14,159 nt of DNA from Rhodospirillales bacterium (GTDB lineage: Bacteria; Pseudomonadota; Alphaproteobacteria; Geminicoccales; Geminicoccaceae), in assembly GCA_007131045.1 (NCBI GenBank), contig SLRI01000135.1:1-14159 (forward strand), read 5' to 3'. Made by a program: the position numbers and the translations under genes. The notes beneath the pieces are model-generated. The model saw only the letters and a list, made by a program, of their open reading frames with translations, was not told the origin of the DNA and searched no databases. Of the stretch, positions 6,069 to 13,900 are shown piece after piece; position 1 is the first letter of the stretch; each line of letters opens with the position of its first letter.

Positions 6069-7649
6069 GTGCTTCAGCAGATGAGTCGACGTCGGCTGCT
6101 CATCGGCGCGACATGCGTGTCGGCGATCTCGCTCGGTGGTAGCCTCGGTGGCAGCAATGTCTTCGCCATGACCGTCGCTCAGGCAGAGCAGTTGGTCCGC
6201 GAGCGGGAGACCGCGCTCAGGGTCGCCCAGCGGCGTTATGATCAAGGCAGAATTCCCTACGCCAACGTCCAGGCGCGTGAGCAGGAGCTCGCCGAAGCCA
6301 GGAACGTTCTCCGGCAGGTGAGCGGCGGTGGCAGCAGCAACAGCAACAGCGGCAACAGCCCGTCGACCAATCAATCGGCGTCGTCCGGCGACGTCGCCAG
6401 GCTCGAGCAGAATCTGCGCGAGCGGGAGACCGCGCTCAGGGTCGCCCAGGAGCGTTATGATCAAGGCAGGATTCCCTACGCCAACGTCCAGGCGCGCCAG
6501 CGCGAGGTCGACGAGGCGCGGGCAGCCCTCGCCCGGGCCACAGGCGGCAGCAGCGGCGGTAGCAACCAGTCGGCGTCGCCCTCGTCCGACGGCAACAACC
6601 GCGGCACCGTGCACGTGAGCAACGCCTCGCAGCTCGACAATGCCTGCCGCAATGCCGCGCCGAACATGCGGATCGTGCTCGCCAACGGCCAGTACAACCG
6701 CAACGGCGGTTTCCAGGTGCGCACCAACGGCAACGGCAGCAACCCGATCCGCATCGAGGCCGCCAATCGTGGCGGGGCGACCCTCGGCAGCCCGCTGACC
6801 ATCTACGGCAACCACGTTCAGGTCAGCGGTCTCACGATGTCGCGTGCCACCCTGCAGGTGTTCGGCGACAATTGTCGCGTCAGCCGTTGCACCTTCATCA
6901 ACTGCAGAACGGCGCTCAGCGCTCGCGGTGCCAGCAATATCGAGATCGACTACAACGAGTTTCGCAATTTCTCGCATCGGGGGATCGATCTCGACCCCGT
7001 CTACGGCAACCAGCCCGGGCACCAGCCTTATGTCCATCACAACCACCTGCGCGACGGCTCGCGCTCGGCCGACTTCGCGCTCGGTGTCGGCCATCAACCG
7101 TCGCACACCGCGCGGCAGGTAAAGGCGCGCATCGAATACAATCTGATCGAGAATTGCGACTTCGACCAGATTATTCTCCTCAAGTGCTCGGACAACCAAG
7201 TACGTTACAATACCGTGCTGAACAGTGGTGCGATCTACGTCCGTCACGGCCGAAACAACTTGATCAGCGAGAATTATGCGAACAACAGCAAGGGGATCTG
7301 GCTGAGCGACATCGGCAACGAAGCGCGAAACAATCGCATGGAGAACTCGCAGATCCTGGTGCTCGGCGGTGATATCCTGTCGCGGGACCTGCAAAGCCAG
7401 AGCGGCGGTTTCCCGCGCGCGGAGAATGCGCGGCTGACCAACAATTTCGCCCATCGGACCGTGATCGGCCGGGTCTTCAGCCGGTCCAACAGTCGCTTGG
7501 CGGCGACCGGCACCGTCGTCAACGGGCATAACGGGCGAATCGACCGCGAGACCCAGCAGAATACCCAGATCAGCAATGCGAACGCGTCGTCGGCCGGCAA
7601 TGGTGCGCGCCGCGTCTCGGCGAGCGAGGTCGGGACCAACGGCGGCTGA
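6069..7649 (+). CDS. Tat-exported PL6-like beta-helix protein with duplicated TolC-like N-terminal motif
   Basis: This is 526 residues from the GTG at 6069, chosen by the strong upstream AGAGGAG; the ATG at 6081 is the alternative. A twin-arginine signal (SRRRLLIGA, cleavage likely after NVFA near residue 33) is followed by two copies of a helical motif starting at residues 44 and 117, each containing ALRVAQxRYDQGRIPYANVQAR. Gly/Ser/Asn-rich linkers follow at about 87-110 and 160-185. Residues 186 to about 480 form a beta-helix with PL6 features, including LLKCSDN (Lys372) and VRHGRNN (Arg392), spaced 20 apart like the catalytic pair of the other PL6 proteins here. The calcium-binding Glu pair expected at Lys-7 and Lys-5 is replaced by Phe365 and Gln367. 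The tail is Asn/Ser rich. It is presumably periplasmic or extracellular and acts on or binds the polysaccharide; activity is uncertain. It is distinctly less GC-rich than its neighbours. Confidence 0.82.
   Translation: MLQQMSRRRLLIGATCVSAISLGGSLGGSNVFAMTVAQAEQLVRERETALRVAQRRYDQGRIPYANVQAREQELAEARNVLRQVSGGGSSNSNSGNSPSTNQSASSGDVARLEQNLRERETALRVAQERYDQGRIPYANVQARQREVDEARAALARATGGSSGGSNQSASPSSDGNNRGTVHVSNASQLDNACRNAAPNMRIVLANGQYNRNGGFQVRTNGNGSNPIRIEAANRGGATLGSPLTIYGNHVQVSGLTMSRATLQVFGDNCRVSRCTFINCRTALSARGASNIEIDYNEFRNFSHRGIDLDPVYGNQPGHQPYVHHNHLRDGSRSADFALGVGHQPSHTARQVKARIEYNLIENCDFDQIILLKCSDNQVRYNTVLNSGAIYVRHGRNNLISENYANNSKGIWLSDIGNEARNNRMENSQILVLGGDILSRDLQSQSGGFPRAENARLTNNFAHRTVIGRVFSRSNSRLAATGTVVNGHNGRIDRETQQNTQISNANASSAGNGARRVSASEVGTNGG
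6199..6277 (+). repeat. Direct repeat, copy 1 (79 bp)
   Basis: This matches 6418-6496 at 76 of 79 positions by hand comparison, with a period of 219 bases (73 codons), so the reading frame is kept. It encodes the first TolC-like motif (RERETALRVAQRRYDQGRIP and onward). The sequences on either side of the two copies have diverged or differ. Confidence 0.9.
6418..6496 (+). repeat. Direct repeat, copy 2 (79 bp)
   Basis: Second copy of the repeat at 6199-6277. The three differences are two adjacent-codon changes (CGG versus GAG, so Arg to Glu) and one silent A/G change. The near identity at third positions points to recent duplication or gene conversion rather than old protein-level constraint. 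Confidence 0.9.
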
Positions 7650-7653
7650 GCCT

Positions 7654-7669
7654 GCCCCCGGCGAGGGGC
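7654..7669. terminator. Weak candidate terminator hairpin between convergent genes
   Basis: GCCCC-(6-base loop)-GGGGC lies in the 48-base gap between the PL6 gene ending at 7649 and the GT39-like gene ending at 7698. The stem is only five pairs and there is no T-tract on either strand, so it may be incidental in GC-rich DNA. Confidence 0.22.
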
Positions 7670-7697
7670 GCCGGCGAGCAGCGCGCGGGCTCGACCG

Positions 7698-9335
7698 CTA
7701 TCGGATCGGCACGCGCGCGCAGGCCGCGTCGTTCGCCGCCGGTGCGGCGTTGTCCCAGACGAACGCCAGGACTCGGCTCCGGCGGGGTGTGTCGAGCGGT
7801 CGGGCGCGGCTCAGCAGCAGCTCTTCCACGGCGGCGTCGCGCAGCCGCTCGGCGCCCGGCCCCCAATGCTTGGCCTGGGTCAAAAAGAGCCCGTTGCGGC
7901 GGCAATCCATGGCGAGCCGCAGCTCGTCGACGGTGGCGATGGTCGGCACGTCGGTGCGATGGTCGGGGGCGAAGGGTGCCCGCCGCTCGGCCGGGATCTC
8001 GGGATACTTGGTGGCGCTGAGCATCAGGTCGGCCCGGCCGTAGTAGAAGAGGGGGCCGAGCTCCTCGGTCGTGACCACGATCTCGGCCGTCTCGAGCCAG
8101 GGCTGCAGCGCCGGCTGTGCCGCCGCCCAATCGGTCGGCGGCGTCTGGATCGGCAAGGTCACCTCGGCGAGCAGGGTGGCGCTCCGCAGCCATACCGGAT
8201 TGGCGAGCACGATCGAGACCACCGCGAGGCCGATGGCACCTCGGGCCAGCCGTCGGCGTGTCTGCTCGGCAGTTCCCCCGAAAAGCGCCTGCAGCTCGGC
8301 GGCGAGGCGGCCGATCGCGTCCCGCCCGAGCTCGACCAGCGAGGCGATGCCCACCCCCCAGAGCGCGAACAGGAACGGCTGCGCGTAGGCCATGTAGCGC
8401 GTGTTCTTGGCACCCGCGAGCGAGCTCGCGACGAAGCTGACGAGAAACACGGTCAGCAAGAACAGCGTCAAGCGCCAATTCTTCCGCGCAGCGAGCAGCA
8501 CCAGCAGGCCGCTCAGCGTCAACAAGGTCGGATAGAGGACGAAGTAGACGACGAAATAGAACCAGAACTCGTCCGCCCGGCCTTCGAGAAACAGCGGCGT
8601 CGCGCGGAACCGTTGCCAGAGGTCGGCGAGCACGCCGCTCGCCGCGGCCGCGGCGAGCACGAGCAGGCCGAGGCCAACGAGCCCGGCGACGAGCAGCCGC
8701 TTGCGTGAGGTCGGCAGCGCGGAACGCTGCAAGCGGACGAGAGCCGTGACGCCGACCCAGCTGCCGAGCCCGACGAGCCCGATGAGCGTGGTCGGCTGCA
8801 GGTAGGCGGCGAAGCCGAGGAGGGCGAGCGCCAGGACGGCCGACGGCAGGTGGGGCCACCATCGCCACTCGGCTCGCAGCAGCTCGTAGACGATCCAGGC
8901 ACCGGCCAGGAAGAGCAGGCACTGCAGGCTGTAGAAGCGGATGAACTGGGCCATGTCGATCGCGAAGGGCGAGGTGGCGAGCAGCAACGCGCTCACCCAT
9001 GCCGCGAGCGGGCCGGCCTCGCGGCGGACGAAGAGAAAGAGGACGACGACGGTGGCGACCATGAAGACGACGGCGGGCAGGCGCCCGGCGCTCAGGCTGG
9101 TGCCGAAGACCGCGATGCTCTGCGCGACGAGCCAGGTGAACAGGTAGCCGCGCCAGTAGCGGCCGTCGGTGCCGATCGCCGGCTCGCCGGTCTCGAGCAG
9201 GCCGTCTGCCGCGAGCAGGTGATAGAGCTCGTCGGGGTGGGGCAACCGACCGAGATTGACGGCATAGAGTGCTGCGGCGAGGACGGCGATCAGCACCGCC
9301 GGCAGCCAGGCTCGGGCCGATGTCGTTGACGGCAT
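7698..9335 (-). CDS. GT39-like integral membrane glycosyltransferase (ArnT/PMT superfamily)
   Basis: This is 545 residues from the ATG at 9335. Upstream codons in frame read as basic, low-complexity sequence without family features, and a GGA lies about ten bases before this ATG. It has about ten or more hydrophobic helices. The first is at residues 11-28 and is followed by RLPHPDELYH, where Asp35-Glu36 fits the acidic catalytic position in the first periplasmic loop of GT39/GT83 (PMT/ArnT) enzymes. The N-terminal 400 residues are the membrane domain. The last 150 or so (from LRSATLLAEV) look soluble, with TTEELGPLFYYGRADLML, as in other bacterial GT39-like proteins. Such enzymes use polyprenyl-phosphate sugars and act on the periplasmic face of the inner membrane. 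Here the likely job is to decorate the polysaccharide or a lipid. Substrates are unknown. Confidence 0.8.
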   Translation of the reverse strand: MPSTTSARAWLPAVLIAVLAAALYAVNLGRLPHPDELYHLLAADGLLETGEPAIGTDGRYWRGYLFTWLVAQSIAVFGTSLSAGRLPAVVFMVATVVVLFLFVRREAGPLAAWVSALLLATSPFAIDMAQFIRFYSLQCLLFLAGAWIVYELLRAEWRWWPHLPSAVLALALLGFAAYLQPTTLIGLVGLGSWVGVTALVRLQRSALPTSRKRLLVAGLVGLGLLVLAAAAASGVLADLWQRFRATPLFLEGRADEFWFYFVVYFVLYPTLLTLSGLLVLLAARKNWRLTLFLLTVFLVSFVASSLAGAKNTRYMAYAQPFLFALWGVGIASLVELGRDAIGRLAAELQALFGGTAEQTRRRLARGAIGLAVVSIVLANPVWLRSATLLAEVTLPIQTPPTDWAAAQPALQPWLETAEIVVTTEELGPLFYYGRADLMLSATKYPEIPAERRAPFAPDHRTDVPTIATVDELRLAMDCRRNGLFLTQAKHWGPGAERLRDAAVEELLLSRARPLDTPRRSRVLAFVWDNAAPAANDAACARVPIR

Positions 9336-9547
9336 GTCGATTGTTCCGTGAACGCTGATGCGGTGATGGCCGGTTCGGGGTCGAGGCGGCAGCCATCGGC
9401 CCGGCTTTCTAGCAGCCGAGCGTTGCGCTATCCACCTTTTCGGATCACGCTTGCGGTGTCGCTTCTGGACGACCGCTCCCGGTGCACCGGCGGCCCCGGG
9501 CCGGTGCGCCGTGCCGTGCATCGTCTCAGCTTGGAACGCCGCCCATC
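9336..9547. other. Divergent intergenic region between GT39-like gene and flippase
   Basis: These 212 bases separate two genes transcribed away from each other, so at least two promoters are expected here. I find no convincing -35/-10 pair on either strand. A slightly AT-richer patch at about 9420-9450 (around CCACCTTTTCGG) is the most promoter-like part. No RNA gene or repeat is evident. Confidence 0.35.
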
Positions 9548-10840
9548 ATGCCTCTAGAGCCATCGCGCTGGCTGCCCGACCGGGGCTTTTTCCGCAAGCT
9601 CATGACCCTGTCGAGCGGCACCATCGCCGGTCAGGCACTGGTGCTGCTCAGCTCGCCCTTGCTCACGCGGCTCTATGATCCGCAGCAATTCGGCGTGTTC
9701 GCCGTGTTCGCCGCCATGGCCGGGATCTTCGCGGTCAACGCTTCGTTGCGCTACGAGTTCGCCGTCCCGGTGCTGCGGGAGAACAGCGACGCCGCGGCGG
9801 CGGTGTTGCTGGCGATGCTCGGTGCGACGGCGAGCGCGCTCTTGCTCGCGGTGGTGGTCGCGGTGGCCGGCGAGCGGATCGCGACGGGGCTCGCGATCCC
9901 CGAGCTCGCGGCGTGGCTCTGGCTGCTGCCCCCGGCAGCGCTGCTCTGGGGGTGCGGCTCGGCCTTGAGCTACTGGTCGGTGCGGCGCGGCAGCTATCGG
10001 GTCAACGGCATCAATCGCACGCTGCAGCTCGGCACGCAGGCCGGTGGGCAGGTCGCGCTGGGGCTCGCCGGCGCCGGCATGCCCGGCCTGCTCGTCGGCT
10101 ATATCGCGGGCTACGTCGTCCGCTTCGGCCATTTCTCATCGCGGCTGCCGGCCGCGGACCGGGCGCTGCTGCGCGCGGTGCGGCGCGCCTCGCTCCGGCA
10201 AGTCGCGCGCCAGAGCTGGCGCTATCCGGCGCTGGCCATGCCGTCGTCACTTCTGCAGGCGATCTGCGATCTGGCGCCCGTGCTGCTCGTCGCCATGCTC
10301 TACGGGCCGGCCATGGCCGGCTGGTACGGCTTGAGTCAGCGAATCATGGCGGCCCCGGTCAAGATCCTGAGCGAGGCGGCGAGCCAGGTTTTCCTGGGCG
10401 AGGCCCGCGGTCTCGACCGCCGCGAGCTGCACCGGTTCTTCCTGCGCACGCTGACCCTGTTCGGCGGCCTCGGCCTGCTCGGCACCTTGCCGCTGCTGTT
10501 GTTCGCCCCGCCCCTCTTCGGGCTGGTCTTCGGCCCCGAATGGCGTGAAGCCGGCGTCATCGTACAAATTCTCGTCCCGCTCTATTTGGCTCGGTTCATC
10601 GTTTTTCCGATTTCACAACTTTTGTATATCTTCAATAGGCAAGACTTGCATTTCGTCGTTTCGGTATTGAACCTGTTGGCATTGGGCGTCAGCTTCGGGG
10701 CGGGCGCCGTCATGCAGCTCGACAGCCGCACCACGCTGATCATGTTCAGCCTCGCGTCGGCCGCCTCCTTCCTGCTCTATTTGGGCATCTCGTGGCGCCT
10801 GGTGCATGTCGGCAGCCGGCTGCCGAGCTCGGCAGCCTGA
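9548..10840 (+). CDS. Wzx-like polysaccharide flippase (MOP superfamily)
   Basis: This is 430 residues from the ATG at 9548; codons before it in the same frame do not look homologous to anything, and the ribosome site is weak. The N-terminus has the family signature: a SSGTIAGQALVLLSSPLLTR helix, then LYDPQQFGVFAVFAAMAGI and SLRYEFAVPV. It is followed by about 12 hydrophobic segments across the whole length, the usual number and size for Wzx/O-antigen-type flippases. The predicted role is moving the lipid-linked repeat unit from the cytoplasmic to the periplasmic face of the inner membrane for polymerisation. No Wzy polymerase is visible in the window. Codons at about 10555-10690 are unusually AT-rich in the third position compared with the rest of the gene, although the frame is intact. 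It is convergent with the large gene ending at 10908. Confidence 0.85.
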   Translation: MPLEPSRWLPDRGFFRKLMTLSSGTIAGQALVLLSSPLLTRLYDPQQFGVFAVFAAMAGIFAVNASLRYEFAVPVLRENSDAAAAVLLAMLGATASALLLAVVVAVAGERIATGLAIPELAAWLWLLPPAALLWGCGSALSYWSVRRGSYRVNGINRTLQLGTQAGGQVALGLAGAGMPGLLVGYIAGYVVRFGHFSSRLPAADRALLRAVRRASLRQVARQSWRYPALAMPSSLLQAICDLAPVLLVAMLYGPAMAGWYGLSQRIMAAPVKILSEAASQVFLGEARGLDRRELHRFFLRTLTLFGGLGLLGTLPLLLFAPPLFGLVFGPEWREAGVIVQILVPLYLARFIVFPISQLLYIFNRQDLHFVVSVLNLLALGVSFGAGAVMQLDSRTTLIMFSLASAASFLLYLGISWRLVHVGSRLPSSAA

Positions 10841-10858
10841 CCGGCAGCGGCAACAGGC

Positions 10859-10894
10859 GCGGGGCGAGACGCGGTGCACCGGCACCCGCCCCGC
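10859..10894. terminator. Candidate bidirectional terminator stem
   Basis: GCGGGGCG (10859-10866) pairs perfectly with CGCCCCGC (10887-10894) around a 20-base loop that itself contains the palindrome GGTGCACC (10873-10880). It lies between the ends of two convergent genes, where a shared terminator is expected. There is no T-tract, so rho-independent function is uncertain. Confidence 0.35.
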
Positions 10895-10897
10895 CCC

Positions 10898-10909
10898 GAG
10901 CTTCGGCTC
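10898..10909. terminator. UUCG tetraloop hairpin at convergent gene ends
   Basis: GAGC-TTCG-GCTC forms a four-pair stem closed by C-G over a TTCG loop, an exceptionally stable RNA tetraloop when transcribed from the plus strand, that is, from the flippase side. It overlaps the first bases of the stop codon of the minus-strand gene. It may help end or protect the flippase transcript. Confidence 0.35.
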
Positions 10910-13900
10910 AGAGCCCGACGGTCGGGCCCACCTGACCCGACGTCAAGGTGAGCGGCGCGACGTAATCGACGGGTGCCGGATCGCCCCACTGGTTGGCGGG
11001 CGTGAGGTCGCTCCAGTAGCCCGACGGGCTCGTGCGTGGCGCCGGATCGATGCCCCGGTTGCCGAGCCAGACGACCTGGTCGGCCGGGCGCAGCGGGTCG
11101 AAGTCGGCGGAATACTTGTCACCGATGACCGGTGCTCGATCCACCGCTTCGTGATTGTAGACCTTGGTCCTGAAGGCGGCCGGGAACTTGACGCCGGGAT
11201 TGAGGCTGGAGGTCGGCGTGGTCCACCAATCGCCGCCGCCGGCCGCCGTCGACAGGACGTTGCCGGCGAAGATCGCGGTGCGGCTCTGCCCGATCGTCTT
11301 GCTGTTCTGCAGGATGCCGTCGGCGTCGCGCAGCTTGAAGCCCCCCGCCGAGCTGTCGATGTGCACGCAGCCGTCGATCACGGCATGCGTGCCGTGCCGC
11401 ACCGCGAGGAAGCGGGTGCGCCGGAAGGTGCAGTTGCGCACCGTGACGTAGGAGCTCTTGATCGCGATCGTCTCGTCCTCCTGCCCGCCCAGGTTGCAGT
11501 CCTCGAACAGGCAATACTCGATCAGTGTGTCACTCTGGACGAGGGTTCGCGTATCGGCGAAGCCCACGGTGATCACCTCGGTCGCGTTGTTGCCGCCGGG
11601 GGCGACGTCGTGGAACCAGCAGCCCCTGACGTGGCCCTGGATGCCCATCAGGCCGGAGCCGCCCGCGTTGGCGCCGGTATCGAAGGCGATCATCCGCCCG
11701 TTGCCGGTCATCCGGCAGTGCCAGACCCGCCCGCCGGGGGAGCGGAAGCGGATCCGATTGCCGGTGCTGGTGCCCGACCACCGGCAACGAATGATCCAGA
11801 TATTGCGCCCGGTCAGCAGCCCGAAGTTGTCGTTGCCACAGTTGAAGCCCCAAAAGCGCACGTTGTCGGCCGATACGTCGCCCAACCCGGTCAGCGTCAC
11901 TGCCTGATTGTTCTCGGCCCGGAAGACGATCGGCGCCTCGAGCGTCCCGGATACCGTCACATTGCCGAGACTGTAGCTGCCGTTCGCGAGGAGCAGGTGG
12001 TCGCCGGGACGGGCGGCCGCCTTGGCAGCGTTCAGCTCGCTCTGGTTCTTGACGCTCACGATGCGCAGCGGCTGGAGCAGTTCGTCGGCCCCACCCTGCT
12101 GGCCCTGCGATACCGAGGACGTGACCAGGACCGAAATCTGCGCCGTGGCGGACTGGCCGTCGGCGGTGAGGCGATAGGTGAACTTGTCCGTGCCGAGCGT
12201 GCCGCTGGTCGGCGTGTAGCGGACCTTGCCGCCGATGACCGATGCGGTGCCGTTTTGCGGCTGGGTGGCCACCTGGATCGTCGGGGTGTCGGTGCCGGCC
12301 GACAGCGCCGCCGCCAGGACATCGATGTCGACCCACTGGCCGGCGCTGGTTTCGACCTCGAGCGGGATGGCGACGATGCCGGGCGTGGCGTCGGCGACGG
12401 TTTCCTCGGCCCCGATGCCGAAGAAGCCGGCGGGGTCGGTCTGATTGGCATGCTCGGCGGCGAGCCAGGCCTCGTCGAGCTTGGCGGGGCGAAAGCGCAC
12501 CTCGTCGATCAGGCCGACCCAGCCGCCGTCGGCAGTGTCGCGTGGCCCGGCCCCGAGATGCAAAGGGCCGGAGATCTGCGTGGTCGCCGGGCCGTCGATC
12601 TGGTTGGCGTAGCTGAGCGGTGTCGGGCGGCCATCGACGTAGAGATCGAGGCCGCTGTCACCGGTTGCCCACTGGAAGGCGAGGCTCTGCCAAGCGGTCG
12701 ACTGGGTACCGGCCGCACTCGAGGCGCCCACATTGCCGGCGGTGGTCTTGAGCTTCGAGTGAATGACATTGGCCGGCTGGTTGCCGGCGAAGCCGGTTGC
12801 CTGATAGCGAAGCGCCAGGTTGCTCGCCGCATCGCTGCCGAAGCCGCCGACATTGAGCTGGCCGCGATCGTGGCCGATGCTGCCGGCCTTGCTGCGCAGC
12901 TGGATGCTCAGCGCGTCGCGGCCGTCGAGCCAGCTCGTATCGGCAATCGACAGCACGCCGTTACCGCCGAGCAAGAGGGCGCCGGCGCCGAGACCATCGG
13001 CCGTGCTGGCGAGGCTGCCGGCGGGAGCCAGCACGCGGCCTTCGGCGGACGCGTCGAGGCTGTCCGGCAGGTGCCAGACGGCGAGATAGTCCTGCCAGAC
13101 GGTCTCGGGCTCGGCCTCGCTCGCGGTGAGATCCGGCTTGCCGTAGTAGACGAGGACGACGGTCGGCTGGTCGTTGCTCAACTCGGGCAGGCGGACCCAG
13201 GCGCCGAGGCTGCCGATCTCTGCGTCGTACCGCTCGATCTCATGCGCGAGCTTGCTGCCGTCGGCGCGCTCGAAACGCAGATCGTAGCCCGAGGCGTTCG
13301 CCAGCTTGCCGCCATTGCCCGCCGTCTTCAGCCAGTTGCCGGCGAGCTCGACCCAGAGCGGAAAACCGACGAGGGTTTCGCCCTGGGCCATTGTCGCCGG
13401 CATCACGATCCGCCGGCGATAGCGATAGCCGTTGGCATAGGTGGCGACGGTACTGGCCGGCGTCACCTCGATCGTCACATTGGCCTTGGCGGTACCGCCC
13501 TTGCCGTTGCCGATGGTGTAGGTGAAGTCGTCGGTGCCGACGAAGCCGGCATTCGGCGTGTAGGTGAGCGTCTTGTCGGGATTGAAGTCGAGCTTGCCCT
13601 TGAACGGCAGGGTGACCGCGACGATCGCGATCTGCTGCCCCTCGGGCAGTTCGTCATTGGCGAGCACGTCGATGGTGACCGGCACGCCGGCCTCGGTGGT
13701 GACATGGTCGTCGACAGCCTCCGGAACCTCGCTGACCTGGACGACGTTCAGCGTCACCGTCGCCGAGGCGCTCGCCCCGCGGTTGTCGCGGATCGTATAG
13801 GTGAACTGATCGGCGCCCTCGTAGCCGGCATCGGAGGTGTAGGAGAACGTCTTGTTCGTGCTGTCGAAGACGAGGCTGCCGTGGCTCGGCATGGTGAAGC

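Noticed and set aside
6199..6496. CRISPR-like or mobile-element origin for the 79-bp direct repeats
   Set aside because: There are only two copies, in frame, encoding a protein motif, with no spacers, terminal inverted repeats or transposase nearby.
6063..7529. Open frame (488 codons) on the minus strand opposite the PL6 fusion gene
   Set aside because: No domain is visible. The plus-strand frame has a strong ribosome site, an export signal and a PL6 fold.
7570..9396. Second minus-strand frame (608 codons) overlapping the GT39-like gene
   Set aside because: Its Arg/Pro/Ala-rich translation lacks membrane segments, whereas the other minus-strand frame has more than ten hydrophobic helices and the DE catalytic motif.
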